64,000 bases of DNA from Leptotrichia sp. oral taxon 223 (lineage in GTDB: Bacteria > Fusobacteriota > Fusobacteriia > Fusobacteriales > Leptotrichiaceae), in assembly GCF_013394795.1 (NCBI RefSeq), contig NZ_JABXYU010000004.1, positions 344,675 through 408,674 on the forward strand. Reading direction: 5' to 3'. Positions 26,910 to 35,797 of the stretch are shown piece after piece. Both the position numbers and the translations under genes were made by a program. Position 1 is the stretch's first letter, and each line of letters begins with the position of its first letter. Below the pieces are notes generated by a model. The model was given only the letters and a program-made list of their open reading frames with translations. It was not told the DNA's origin and did not search any database.

Positions 26910-27797
26910 TTAATTATCATATTTTTTATAATTTTTAGGCATAACATTATTTTGAAAATAATAAAAATTAAATTTTACTCTATTAAAATTTGTATTTTCA
27001 TAATTAATTATTACTTTTCTATCTGTTTCAAAAAAATCATCCATAATATAAATTTCTTTTTTCTTTTCAGAAATCGATACACTGTAATTACTATATCTTT
27101 TCATAATATAATCTTTTCTAAAAAATCTTATTACAGTTATTACCAGTAATGATATTATTATTGTAAACAATTTAATCATTAAATTTAAATATCCCCATGC
27201 AATTCCAACTGAAAAAATTATCATTAAACTAAATACTGCAAAACACATCATATAGTACTTTTCAAAAATTGAATATTTCACATATAATTTTTCTCCATTC
27301 ACTTTTTCACGAATTTCTTTTTTTGGATAACCTATTTTCTCCAACAAATATTCCAAAATTTCATCTTTATTTTTTATGTCACAAAAAATATAACTTTTTT
27401 TATGATTACTTTCTATTGAAACATCAATTATTAAATTACAGAAATACTTATAAATATTTATTGAGCTGTCAAAGTTTAAAAGAATATCATACGAACCTAA
27501 TATATTTTTTCTCACTGTCAAAGTTTTTATATCATCATATGCAATAGTTTTCTCAAAAAATAGACCTTTTATTCTCACTTCATAATCAGAAAAATCAAAT
27601 TTCATCTTATTTTTAACAATCATTACCAAAAGAAATCTGTATACAAAATAACTTATTCCAATAACCAAAAAAATTATTCCAACTTTTTCTTTTTTATTAA
27701 ATAAAATATCAATTCCTCCTAATAAATCTCCTAAAAACAGTATTAGAAAAAATATATCCCACATATTAATTTCAAATTTTGAATATCTTATTTTCAT
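26910..27797 (-). CDS. Hypothetical membrane protein with two PH-like segments
   Basis: 295 residues. Two hydrophobic hairpins occur (about 13-63 and 185-228). Each is followed by a beta-rich cytosolic region (FDFSDYEVRIKGLFFEKTIAYDDIKTLTV; YSVSISEKKKEIYIMDD). This layout resembles bacterial PH-domain membrane proteins. No specific family is recognised. It is unusually A/T-rich and lies in a region full of gene remnants, so it may be accessory DNA. Confidence 0.6.
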   Translation of the reverse strand: MKIRYSKFEINMWDIFFLILFLGDLLGGIDILFNKKEKVGIIFLVIGISYFVYRFLLVMIVKNKMKFDFSDYEVRIKGLFFEKTIAYDDIKTLTVRKNILGSYDILLNFDSSINIYKYFCNLIIDVSIESNHKKSYIFCDIKNKDEILEYLLEKIGYPKKEIREKVNGEKLYVKYSIFEKYYMMCFAVFSLMIIFSVGIAWGYLNLMIKLFTIIISLLVITVIRFFRKDYIMKRYSNYSVSISEKKKEIYIMDDFFETDRKVIINYENTNFNRVKFNFYYFQNNVMPKNYKKYDN

Positions 27798-27818
27798 TCA
27801 ATTTATCTCCATATTTTA

Positions 27819-28026
27819 TTATTTCTTCCTATACTTTCTCCCTTTCTTCTCTCCAAACGCCTCCAAAATCTCACCTTTCACAAGTTTATTCAAAAATCTT
27901 CTCGCCGTAGAATCCGAAACATTCAAAATTTTTTGAGCCTCACTATTGTCAATATAATTACACTTCCAGTATTTTCAGCCTTTGTAACTCTTTATCAGTC
28001 ATTTTATCAGTCAAAATATCAGTCAT
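27819..28026 (-). pseudogene. Frameshifted helix-turn-helix tail of a transcriptional regulator / AAA_4-type protein
   Basis: Reading leftward: MTDILTDKMTDKELQRLKILEV, then a +1 shift, then NYIDNSEAQKILNVSDSTARRF and LNKLVKGEILEAFGEKKGRKYRKK-stop. The second part is a clear winged helix, typical of the C-termini of AlbA_2/AAA_4 regulators. The N-terminal ~350 residues are missing. A TGACTGATA motif is repeated three times at the 5' end. Confidence 0.65.
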
Positions 28027-28029
28027 TTT

Positions 28030-28167
28030 TTAATCATTTTTTTCTTTTTTTACAATATTTCTAATTTCTGCTATTATATACAACGGTAAATTTAATAACC
28101 ATTCTTCTTTTTTATAATCATTCATTGATATTCTTGCTGGTATTTCGAGATTATATTTTTCTTCCAT
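28030..28167 (-). pseudogene. Short frame, probable gene remnant
   Basis: A 45-codon frame (MEEKYNLEIPARISMNDYKK..., ending IVKKEKND) lies directly upstream of the regulator remnant. The same frame continues upstream past one stop to MCMAFNKFKNDKVSL. It has a plausible protein-like composition but no recognised family and no strong ribosome site. It may be an unrelated piece of the decayed region. Confidence 0.35.
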
Positions 28168-28314
28168 CAACAAAAATTACAACGATACTTTATCATTTTT
28201 AAATTTATTAAAAGCCATACACATACCTTTATTTCATTAAATAGTAGCTTTAACGACTCTATTATGATAGAAAATATTTCTTACTTGCAAATTTTGTTTC
28301 CGCATAACTTATTT

Positions 28315-28548
28315 TTAAACCTTATTTATAGTATTATTATCGAGCAATTCCAAGTATTCATTTCCCCAATCGCATAAAGTTTTTAATACAGGCTCAATAG
28401 AACTACCTATGTCAGTTAGAGAATATTCAACTTTTGGAGGAATTTCAGGATAAATAGTTCTTTTTATTATTTTTTTATCTTCAAGTTCTCTCAATTGCTC
28501 TGTCAAAGTTTTTGTAGTAATATTTCCCAGATTCCTTTGCAATTCAGT
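28315..28548 (-). pseudogene. HxlR-family regulator, 5' truncated by the IS605-type insertion
   Basis: The frame reads FTELQRNLGNITTKTLTEQLREL, then EDKKIIKRTIYPEIPPKVEYSLTDIGSSIEPVLKTLCDWG. This is the C-terminal two-thirds of an HxlR winged-helix regulator. The coding sequence starts abruptly at the right end of the transposon. The missing N-terminal part (normally CPVxxTLxLIGGKW...) is not found on the other side of the element, so the insertion was accompanied or followed by a deletion. A TTG at 28542 could act as a start but would omit half the DNA-binding domain. Confidence 0.88.
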
Positions 28549-28660
28549 GAACTACTCCCGCTTTTAAAAGCGGGAACTTCTTGGGAAGTATCTGCTTTTG
28601 CTAGCCAAATATATTTACCAAGCTCTTCGGGTAGTTCCTACCCTGTCTTCTTTTATTTTC
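28549..28660 (-). ncRNA. Candidate omega-RNA and right end of IS605 copy 2
   Basis: Homologous to 9035-9150. Reading leftward it holds the hairpin GGGTAG-gaa-CTACCC, a conserved CGAAGAGCTTGG segment, and the right-end hairpin CCCGCTTTT / AAAAGCGGG. The sequence immediately beyond 28549, which would act as the TnpB guide, is ACTGAATTGCAAAGGAATCT from the hxlR coding region. Confidence 0.65.
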
Positions 28661-29758
28661 TTAATATTCCAACATTGCTTTTCCAATGTTTTTTATATTC
28701 AATGCCGCATTGTAATCTCTATCAATTTCAATTCCACAGCACTCACATTTATAACTTCTTTCTGATAATTTCAATTTCTCTTTAACGTTTCCGCATTTAC
28801 TACAAGTCTTCGACGATGGAAACCACTTATCTATCTTCAAAAATTGTTTCCCTAAAAACATCAGTTTATACTCAAGCATTCTCAAAAACATTCCCCATCC
28901 ATTATCTCCTACACTTTTCCCAAAATTTAATGCCTGACTCATCCCCTTCATATTCAAATCCTCAACAACCACAGCATTATACGCTTCAGACAATTTTTTT
29001 GATAATTTATGTAAAAAATCTCTTCGACAATTTTTGATATACTCATGCAATTTTGATATTTTCGATTTTTGATTATGCCAATTTTTAGAAAATTTCACTT
29101 TTCTTGACAATGATTTTTGTAATTTCTTTAATTTTTCTTCCAACATCCTAAAATATTTTGGATAATCAGCTCTTTGGTTTTCAGAACTGACAAATAATTC
29201 AGACATTGAAAAATCAAGTCCAATCACTTTATCATTACTTGGATTTTTTTGGATTTCTTTTTCAAATTCCGTCAAAATAGAAACATAGTAATTTCCATTA
29301 CTGTTTGTTAGTGTTACCGACTTTATTCTATAATTCTTTGGTATTTCTCTATGATATTTCAATTTTACTCTTTTCAATTTTGGCAAAACCAAATATTTGT
29401 TTTCCTCTATTCGTATCGAATTGTTCACACAATTTGTCGTATAACTTTTAACATTATTCTTTTTAGATTTGAACCTTGGAAACTTTGCTCTCTTCTGGAA
29501 AAAATTCGTAAACGAGCGTTTTACATTTAATTGAGCATTTGAAAGTGCCAAACTATCTACTTCTTTCAAAAATTGATTTTCACTTTTCAAACTGGCAGGT
29601 GTAATTATTTTATTTTTTCCAGTTTCTTCATAAATTTTATTCGCAGTGTACAAAATTGTATTGTAAACAAAACGAACACATCCAAAAGTCTTGTTTATCA
29701 ATAATTCTTGATCTTTATTTGGATAAATTCTGTATTTGAATGCTAAATTATATTTCAT
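28661..29758 (-). CDS. tnpB: TnpB (IS605 OrfB) RNA-guided nuclease
   Basis: 365 residues, full length. The N-terminal OrfB helix-turn-helix begins MKYNLAFKYRIYPNKDQE. The split RuvC nuclease has Asp182 (IGLDFS), Glu266 (VVVEDLNM) and the Asp of DRDYNAALNI (346-353). The zinc finger is CSKCG...CECCG (319-342). All catalytic residues are present, so it should be able to cleave DNA using the RNA from the adjoining right end. GGAGG precedes the start by a few bases. Confidence 0.95.
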   Translation of the reverse strand: MKYNLAFKYRIYPNKDQELLINKTFGCVRFVYNTILYTANKIYEETGKNKIITPASLKSENQFLKEVDSLALSNAQLNVKRSFTNFFQKRAKFPRFKSKKNNVKSYTTNCVNNSIRIEENKYLVLPKLKRVKLKYHREIPKNYRIKSVTLTNSNGNYYVSILTEFEKEIQKNPSNDKVIGLDFSMSELFVSSENQRADYPKYFRMLEEKLKKLQKSLSRKVKFSKNWHNQKSKISKLHEYIKNCRRDFLHKLSKKLSEAYNAVVVEDLNMKGMSQALNFGKSVGDNGWGMFLRMLEYKLMFLGKQFLKIDKWFPSSKTCSKCGNVKEKLKLSERSYKCECCGIEIDRDYNAALNIKNIGKAMLEY

Positions 29759-29764
29759 AAAATT

Positions 29765-29876
29765 ACACCTCCTTTTGATTTTGAGTATTATTTTTAATTA
29801 TTTCTTTAGAAATTTATCATTAAGATTTCTCTTCAATATTTTATACAAAAATTGTATCATAGACGTATCCTTTTTT
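29765..29876 (-). pseudogene. tnpA remnant in IS605 copy 2
   Basis: Short blocks match the two ends of the intact tnpA of copy 1: the 3' part (TTTTTAATTATTTCT) and the 5' part (TTCAATATTTTATACAAAAA). About 330 bases between them are gone, including the HUH motif and catalytic tyrosine. Confidence 0.75.
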
Positions 29877-30080
29877 CAATTTTTTTACAAAAAAAGCAAT
29901 TCATCTCCCACTTATAGAAATCGGAGACTTCTTGCTGTCTTTTTGTTAAAATAAATATATTTTTTTATTCTTTTTTAGCAGTGGTATTCTCACCATACCC
30001 CTATTAATCTTCGAAATTTTTCTGCACTGATCAAAAACTCACTCCTGATTTAAAATAAAAAGTTTTTTAAAATTTAAGAT

Positions 30081-30234
30081 TAAGTTATGTCTGAAAACTC
30101 AAAATCTATGTTATTTTTAATATTTTTTGATTTTAGAAATTGTACAAAGTACGATAAAATCAATATTTATTATTTTTGAATTTAGAAAAATTTGTTAAAA
30201 ATTCATCATTTTGAGAGTTTTAAGACATGTCTTA
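30081..30234. repeat. MITE-like inverted-repeat element (~154 bp)
   Basis: Left arm 30081-30105 (TAAGTTATGTCTGAAAACTC...) and right arm 30208-30234 (...GAGTTTTAAGACATGTCTTA) are imperfect inverted repeats of ~25 bases around a ~103-base A/T-rich core without a reading frame. It fills most of the 29951-30267 gap. No second copy is seen in the window. Confidence 0.5.
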
Positions 30235-30267
30235 ATTCAAGAAATTTCAAAATCATTTCCAATAAAT

Positions 30268-30993
30268 TTATTCCACCTCAACAACCGCCATATACGGCAA
30301 ATGATCCGACAATTTCGTCCAATCCCTCGAATCATCATTAATATAAAAACTCTTTTTTACTTTGTAATCCGTCCCCTTTTTGACCATTACATAATCAATT
30401 CTAGCTGTTTCAAGCTCCCTATTTTCAAAATTTTTCTTATTTTCCAAATCTTTACCCTCAAAATAGCTGTCATTCCAATCTTTCCTAATTTTCGCATAAT
30501 ATTCTGTCGTTGGCAAAAGATTAAAATCTCCACACAAAAACTTCACATCGCCCTTAAATTCCTCAATTGCAGCAAACAAATCAGCCAATTCCTCAGTTTT
30601 ATTGTCCAAACTGTTATCAAGATGTGTATTTACAACCAAGATTTTCTTTTTAAATTTTTGGGTATTCAATCTTGCTGCCAAAATCTGTCTTTTTTCCTTA
30701 CTGCTTCCAGGCAATTGATGAATATAAATATTTTTCACATCATATTTTGAAATAAAAGCAATTCCATATTCTCCACTATCAAAATCCATCGCCTTTTGAA
30801 AATAATAATAATTATATCCTAATTCTTGTGCCATTTCTTGAGCTACATCCCTAAATTTGCTTCTTCTTGTATTCCTGTCAACTTCCTGAAGTCCAATAAA
30901 GTCAGGCTTGTATTTTTTCACGCTCCGAGCAAGTTCCTTTCCATTAGTAAGCCTTGCTCCATAAATATTGTAAGTCATTATTCTAAATTCCAT
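30268..30993 (-). CDS. Endonuclease/exonuclease/phosphatase-family hydrolase
   Basis: 241 residues of the EEP fold. Visible motifs are MTYNIYGA at the N-terminus, LQEVDRN with the metal-binding Glu, NTHLDNS, CGDFNLLP and the C-terminal SDHLPYMAV. No signal peptide is seen, so it probably acts in the cytosol on nucleic acid or a phosphoester. The family is too broad to name a substrate. A decayed copy of its 3' end lies at 26829-26899, on the far side of the accessory region. Confidence 0.88.
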   Translation of the reverse strand: MEFRIMTYNIYGARLTNGKELARSVKKYKPDFIGLQEVDRNTRRSKFRDVAQEMAQELGYNYYYFQKAMDFDSGEYGIAFISKYDVKNIYIHQLPGSSKEKRQILAARLNTQKFKKKILVVNTHLDNSLDNKTEELADLFAAIEEFKGDVKFLCGDFNLLPTTEYYAKIRKDWNDSYFEGKDLENKKNFENRELETARIDYVMVKKGTDYKVKKSFYINDDSRDWTKLSDHLPYMAVVEVE

Positions 30994-31048
30994 TTTTTAT
31001 TTCCTATCCTTTTTATTTTATCTGTATAAGCAACTAGTTTCCTGTTGA

Positions 31049-31163
31049 TTAAAACCATTTCAATTCATCTTTAGTCAAATATTCATAACTTCGATTTTTA
31101 TCTTTTCCATCTCCATTTGGAAACACTTCAAATGTATTATAATCTGCACCTTCTAAAATTTTT
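31049..31163 (-). pseudogene. C-terminal fragment of a DKNYY-type repeat protein
   Basis: The leftward frame KKILEGADYNTFEVFPNGDG then KDKNRSYEYLTKDELKWF-stop has the GAD...TFEV...KDKN pattern of DKNYY-family surface proteins. It begins right after a stop codon and lacks a start, so only ~38 codons survive. It lies just downstream of the SH3-domain gene. Confidence 0.5.
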
Positions 31164-31176
31164 TTACAAAAACACT

Positions 31177-32019
31177 TTAATCAACATATTTTTTCAACTG
31201 GCTCTTATGAATAAATCCCCTATATTCTTTAACTTTCCACTCTTTCTCGGTATCAGAAGGATAATCAGCAAAGTAAACATAATACCAATCGCCATATTTT
31301 GTGATATATTTTATAACTGCTTCATTGTTTAATTTCAAAACAATTTTTGAATCTGTAGTCGGCTTTTCACGTATATTTGCGTATCCGTCCTTTGAACTTA
31401 TTTCATATTTTTTCAAGTCATCCACTTCATCTAAATGCGGTTCATCAAAATCATCTGAGTCATCCAATTTTTTTTTCACTTTAAGTTTTGTAATTTTTGA
31501 TTTTGTACCATCAATTTTTTTTATTTCAATAAGTCTAGCATAAGCTGTCGTAAAATCACATTCTGTGTATGGTGTTACTTTTTTTATTTTAACTCTTACT
31601 GGAGATTGCAGTTCTCCTTTTTGAATTTTTTTCATTTTTTCAAATTCTTCTAGAAAAGTTTTTTTTAATATTTCAACTTTAGCCTTCTCCATGTCAGAAA
31701 ATTCCTTTTCGGCATTTCTACTTTCATCCCAGTTATGATAATCAAAATCCCTAGGCTTCAAAACTATCGCTTTCCCATTCATAATGTCCTTGTTATCAGG
31801 ATAAAACAGCATTTCCCCATATTCTATTGCAGAACATGGTACATCTGGATCACTTTTATCCCAATTAATTTTAAATGTTCCCTTCAAATTCAAAATTACT
31901 CCATCATCAGTCAAAATAATCTCATCAGATTTTTTACTTTGCCCAAAAGAGAACATAGAGATTAACAGAAGAAAGCAACAAAAGAAAACATTTATAAATT
32001 TAAAATTTTTAAGTTTCAT
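31177..32019 (-). CDS. Secreted protein with C-terminal bacterial SH3 domain
   Basis: 280 residues. A signal peptide covers about 1-26. A central charged region of unknown fold follows. The C-terminal SH3-like domain is YEISSKDGYANIREKPTTDS...YGDWYYVYF...YRGFIHKSQLKKYVD. SH3b domains usually bind peptidoglycan or help anchor envelope proteins. It is paralogous to the product at 43597-44358, which shares the same SH3 ending (GFIHKSQLK). The rest of the function is unknown. Confidence 0.8.
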   Translation of the reverse strand: MKLKNFKFINVFFCCFLLLISMFSFGQSKKSDEIILTDDGVILNLKGTFKINWDKSDPDVPCSAIEYGEMLFYPDNKDIMNGKAIVLKPRDFDYHNWDESRNAEKEFSDMEKAKVEILKKTFLEEFEKMKKIQKGELQSPVRVKIKKVTPYTECDFTTAYARLIEIKKIDGTKSKITKLKVKKKLDDSDDFDEPHLDEVDDLKKYEISSKDGYANIREKPTTDSKIVLKLNNEAVIKYITKYGDWYYVYFADYPSDTEKEWKVKEYRGFIHKSQLKKYVD

Positions 32020-32176
32020 AATACACTCACTTCTCCTTTACATTTTACTGACAACTGTTTGTGAAAGTTTACATACCCATTAATATACTATTTTCAATTT
32101 TAAACTTCTTTTCTTTCTGATAAAAATTCTTAATTTTTTGTTGCATAAATATTTGTTATTCAATTTTTTACTTTAA

Positions 32177-32196
32177 CAAGGGGTATTAACCCCTTG
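32177..32196 (-). terminator. Perfect hairpin, possible deoC terminator
   Basis: CAAGGGGT-ATTA-ACCCCTTG is a perfect 8-base stem with a 4-base loop in otherwise A/T-rich DNA downstream of deoC. The following T-run is weak, so its role is uncertain. Confidence 0.5.
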
Positions 32197-32282
32197 CTTC
32201 ATGATACTTCTTTTATTAAATTCTAAAAACATATAGTTTTTGAAAAAGTCTATTATTATGTTCTTCTTTAATTGACTAAAAT

Positions 32283-32951
32283 TTAATAGCCAGTTTTTTC
32301 GCTTTCCAACCCTTTTACAATAGCGATTCCTGAACTTGTCCCTAGCCTTGTTGCTCCTAATTCAATATATTTTTTCGCAGTTTCAAGATCCTTTACTCCA
32401 CCACTTGCTTTTACTTGTGCCTTATCACCGACAGTTTTTTTCATAAGTTCTACATCTTCGAATGTAGCTCCTCCAGTTCCAAAACCTGTCGAAGTTTTTA
32501 CAAAATCAGCATTTGCATTAACTGAGAGTTCACATGCTTTTACTTTTTCCTCATCAGTCAAATAGCAAGTTTCAATTATTACCTTTAAAACATTGTTTCC
32601 AATCGCCTCTTTTATTTTTCTAATTTCGTTTTCCACTAAATCATAATCCTTGTCCTTCAATGCCCCAACATTAATAACCATATCAATTTCAGAAGCACCG
32701 TCTTCAATCGCCTTTTTCGCTTCAAACACCTTCACATCAGTCGCCATCGCTCCTAAAGGAAATCCAACTACTGCTGCAACTTTCACATCGCTGTCCTTAA
32801 CTTGACTAAACGCATATCCAACATTCGCCCCATTTACACAAACTGAATAAAAACCGTATTCTTTTGCTTCATCGCATAGTTTCTTTACATCTTCCTTCGT
32901 AGCCATTGCTTTCAAAATTGTATGGTCAATAAATTTGTTTATTTTCATCAT
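32283..32951 (-). CDS. deoC: Deoxyribose-phosphate aldolase
   Basis: 222 residues. It cleaves 2-deoxyribose 5-phosphate to acetaldehyde and glyceraldehyde 3-phosphate. Motifs: [12 protein letters not shown] at the N-terminus, the Schiff-base lysine in [13 protein letters not shown], and VKASGGVKD. Start codons cluster at 32957, 32951 and 32948 after AAGGAAAGGA. 32951 is chosen on spacing but all three are possible. It works with phosphopentomutase (deoB) in deoxynucleoside catabolism. Confidence 0.94.
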   Translation of the reverse strand: MMKINKFIDHTILKAMATKEDVKKLCDEAKEYGFYSVCVNGANVGYAFSQVKDSDVKVAAVVGFPLGAMATDVKVFEAKKAIEDGASEIDMVINVGALKDKDYDLVENEIRKIKEAIGNNVLKVIIETCYLTDEEKVKACELSVNANADFVKTSTGFGTGGATFEDVELMKKTVGDKAQVKASGGVKDLETAKKYIELGATRLGTSSGIAIVKGLESEKTGY

Positions 32952-33040
32952 TACCATTCCTTTCCTTAATTTATTATTTTTATTCTACTATAAGTATACC
33001 GACTTTTTTCCCTTTTAGCAACTTTATTTTAAACAAAAAA

Positions 33041-33093
33041 AATACCTCCAAACCTTTCAATTTTCAGTGTCCAGTTTTTTGGTATCTTAAGTA
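33041..33093 (-). terminator. Terminator after corA
   Basis: Reading leftward, GATACC pairs with GGTATT around a long loop, followed by an 8-base T-run. It lies ~55 bases after the corA stop. Confidence 0.5.
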
Positions 33094-33147
33094 AAACAAA
33101 GTAAATTTCAAGTTTTATTAACTTTAACAGCACGAAAAAACCTAATT

Positions 33148-34053
33148 CTATAAAAATTTATCTTTCAAATATTTCCATAAAAGTACCATCAGCACTACCA
33201 TTATTACAAAAATTATTCCCAAAGCAAAAAATCCTGTGTCTTGAAGGGGTAATTTCACATTCATTCCATAAAATCCAAAAATCATATTCGGAACTGTAAT
33301 CAATATTGTTGCTGCTGCTAAAAGCTTCATTGTAATATTCATATTATTGCCAATGTACGAAGAATATGTTTCTCGTGTCGTCTTACAAATTTCACAGTAT
33401 GAAGACGATAAATCAAGTGTAAAGTTTATTTCTTGTAAAATTCTCGTCATATATTCTTCATATTGCTCAAATTGCTCATCTTCCTTCAAATTTTCAACGA
33501 CATAATCCAAGTTTCTCATAGCAATATTGTAAACATAAAAACCTTGTTCCACTTCTGAAAGCGAAATTAATTTTTCATTACTTTGCTGCTCTCTCAAAAC
33601 TGTTTCAATCTTGTCGTGTTCCCCAATCAAAATTCGCACATATTTATACAAACTTTGAGAAATTTTATGAAGCATATTCAGAAAAAAACGATTTTCCTCA
33701 AGAATGTCATCTCTCAATTCAGCATATTCTTCAACAAAATCGTAAAAATTTTCATAATAATCATCATCCAAAATGACAACCTTGTCTTCTTTCATACAAA
33801 TTACAATTGGATTAATCTCGTAAGATGTAACCTCTTTATCTCTCATGGGTTTCTTCACAGTCGGATAATACAATTTATAAATTTCCCAATCTGATTTTGA
33901 AATTCTTGGAGTAAAAATTTCCTCATCAATGACATTTTTTATCTTTTCCTCATCCATCTCCAATCTTTCAGACACAATTCTATAATCTTCATCTTTCAAA
34001 TTATATACATACGAAATTGTTTTCCCACTTTTCGTGTTTATTCTTTTTATCAC
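33148..34053 (-). CDS. corA: CorA-family divalent cation transporter
   Basis: 301 residues. A long soluble N-terminal domain rich in helices is followed by two C-terminal membrane helices. The signature YGMN lies at the end of the first (NMIFGFYGMNVKLPLQD). Homopentamers of this family move Mg2+ (or Co2+, Ni2+, Zn2+) across the inner membrane. It is monocistronic, with a start ~20 bases after a purine-rich stretch. Confidence 0.92.
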   Translation of the reverse strand: MIKRINTKSGKTISYVYNLKDEDYRIVSERLEMDEEKIKNVIDEEIFTPRISKSDWEIYKLYYPTVKKPMRDKEVTSYEINPIVICMKEDKVVILDDDYYENFYDFVEEYAELRDDILEENRFFLNMLHKISQSLYKYVRILIGEHDKIETVLREQQSNEKLISLSEVEQGFYVYNIAMRNLDYVVENLKEDEQFEQYEEYMTRILQEINFTLDLSSSYCEICKTTRETYSSYIGNNMNITMKLLAAATILITVPNMIFGFYGMNVKLPLQDTGFFALGIIFVIMVVLMVLLWKYLKDKFL

Positions 34054-34171
34054 AGCAACCCTCCTTGATCATTCTTAAAATTTTTACTTTAATGAATAAA
34101 TTATATCAAAAAATGGGATCTATTTCAATTTTTCAAAATATTTTTCTTAATTTCTAAATAACTCTCTTCCC

Positions 34172-34597
34172 CTATAAATTCTCAAGCCAATTAATAAATT
34201 CTAAAAATACCTCTATCTCTGTTATTTGTTGCAAATATCTCAAATCAATGTATTTCCCTGATTTTTTGTGACAAAAAAATTCAATATCCCAAAATTCTGT
34301 TTTAATAAATCCTAATTTTGAATCATATTTAAAATATGAAAATTTATCAAGGTTTTCTCTGAAATATTTTAATTTCGCATAACACAATTGATACTTTCTA
34401 AAAATAACTTCTAATATTGTATTTTTCAAAATAAAATTATGTGAAAAATAGACTCTCTCAGGAACATTATTTTTAGTCGTCATCCATTGTCTTTTATCGT
34501 TTATTTTTAATTTATATTTGTTTATATAATTTATTTTATCTTCTGACAACTCATTTTTTAATTTTTCTTCTAATATTATTAATTTTTTATCATCCAA
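34172..34597 (-). CDS. Hypothetical protein
   Basis: 141 residues, not recognised. Basic and rich in aromatic residues (FSHNFILKNTILEVIFRKYQLCYAKLKYF), ending with a short helical segment (IEVFLEFINWLENL). No signal peptide. It stands alone between corA and the SDR gene, and has strong A/T codon bias like other orphan genes here. Confidence 0.55.
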   Translation of the reverse strand: MDDKKLIILEEKLKNELSEDKINYINKYKLKINDKRQWMTTKNNVPERVYFSHNFILKNTILEVIFRKYQLCYAKLKYFRENLDKFSYFKYDSKLGFIKTEFWDIEFFCHKKSGKYIDLRYLQQITEIEVFLEFINWLENL

Positions 34598-34644
34598 TTT
34601 TTACTTTTCCTTTTTATATTTTTAATTTTCATAATATTTTTTCA

Positions 34645-34698
34645 ATTTAAAAATAGCACAATTCATCCCAGATTTTTAATTACGAGGTTCCTTGTGCT
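34645..34698 (-). terminator. Terminator after the SDR gene
   Basis: Reading leftward, AGCACAA (34692-34698) pairs with TTGTGCT (34655-34661), followed by ATTTTTAAATT. Confidence 0.7.
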
Positions 34699-34713
34699 AT
34701 TTTATAAAGTTTC

Positions 34714-35538
34714 CTATCTTCCAACGGTAGTTCCGCCATCAATTGACAAACATTCATTTGTGATTTCCTTTGCAAAATCAGAAGCTAAAAAGGCAGTTGC
34801 ATATGCTATATCTTCCCCTTTTTGAGCCCGCCCCAAAGGTATCATCGCTTCTACAGATTTTTTCCACAATTCCTCACGAACTTTGGGCGACACTTCGTCT
34901 TTATTGTTGGGATTCCAGTTATGTGCCATTCCGTCCAATATCTCTTCCCACATTGATGTACGGATAATTCCTGGTAAAATACCATTTACACGAACATTAT
35001 ACGGTGCTCCCAGTTTTGCTCCGCTTTGAACCAGTGAAGTGACTCCTGCTTTTGAAGCGCTGTAAATTTGCAGCATATCCATACCTTCTCTACCAGCAAT
35101 CGACGATACCAGTATTATGTTTCCAGATTTCTGTTTTATCATAGTTTCCAAAGAATGTTTTAAAACTAACGCTGAACCCACGACATTAATATTCAACACT
35201 CGTTGCATTTCTTTTGCATCTGTGTAAAACAAATCTTCAATGGAAATAACTCCTGCTGCGTTTACTACCACATCTAATTTCCCATTTCCCAGTGTTTTTG
35301 CGTTTTCTACCATTTTTTGAACTTCCTCTTCATTTGAAACATCACATTTTGTAAAATCTGCCTTTACTCCAAAATTCTTAAGCTCACTGACTGTCTTTTC
35401 AGCTTCCTCTGAATTAAAATCCCCAATGTGCACATTCGCTCCACAAGATGCAAAAAGTAGCGCCATATCTTTTCCCAAACCTTTTGCAGCCCCTGTTACC
35501 AAAACTGTTTTTCCTGTGAAATCAATAGTCATTCCCAT
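34714..35538 (-). CDS. Short-chain dehydrogenase/reductase
   Basis: 274 residues of the classical SDR family. NAD(P) site TGAAKGLG (about 15-22), NAAG, catalytic Ser in VSSIAGREG, and Tyr-x3-Lys in YSASKAG. The C-terminus ISIDGG-like (CLSIDGGTTVGR) is typical. Substrate cannot be told. The start has GGAGG 9 bases upstream. It is transcribed divergently from fabV, but FabV-like enoyl reduction does not need it, so shared function is uncertain. Confidence 0.88.
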   Translation of the reverse strand: MGMTIDFTGKTVLVTGAAKGLGKDMALLFASCGANVHIGDFNSEEAEKTVSELKNFGVKADFTKCDVSNEEEVQKMVENAKTLGNGKLDVVVNAAGVISIEDLFYTDAKEMQRVLNINVVGSALVLKHSLETMIKQKSGNIILVSSIAGREGMDMLQIYSASKAGVTSLVQSGAKLGAPYNVRVNGILPGIIRTSMWEEILDGMAHNWNPNNKDEVSPKVREELWKKSVEAMIPLGRAQKGEDIAYATAFLASDFAKEITNECLSIDGGTTVGR

Positions 35539-35797
35539 TTTTATCTACCTCCATCTTTTTTTATTATTATCCAATACTTGTTTATCCTTTTTTCATCGCC
35601 ACCTTCATTAATCTTGTCAGCCATTTTTCCATCTAAAAATTCACAAGCAATATTTTTATAACAATCTTCACTTCATCAAAGATTCTATGTTAATCTTTCT
35701 TTCTCTATTATTTTACCACATAATTTTTTTTAATCAATATTTTCAAAAATATTTTGAATATCAAAGTTATTTATTTCTATTTAATTTAAAATATTTC

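Larger units (their letters stand above)
28549..29950 (-). mobile_element. IS200/IS605-family element, copy 2 (tnpB intact, tnpA deleted)
   Basis: The ends are defined by similarity to copy 1. The right end is GAACTAC at 28549. The left end has the hairpin TCTCC/GGAGA near 29904-29927, with shared sequence ending at GTTAAAA near 29950. Only ~110 bases of tnpA sequence remain between the left end and tnpB. The element interrupts an hxlR gene. Movement would require TnpA from elsewhere, for example copy 1. Confidence 0.88.

Noticed and set aside
27995..28027. Three close TGACTGATA repeats as a regulatory array
   Set aside because: They encode the repeated MTD/LTDKMTDK at the start of the regulator remnant, a common coding repeat in that family.
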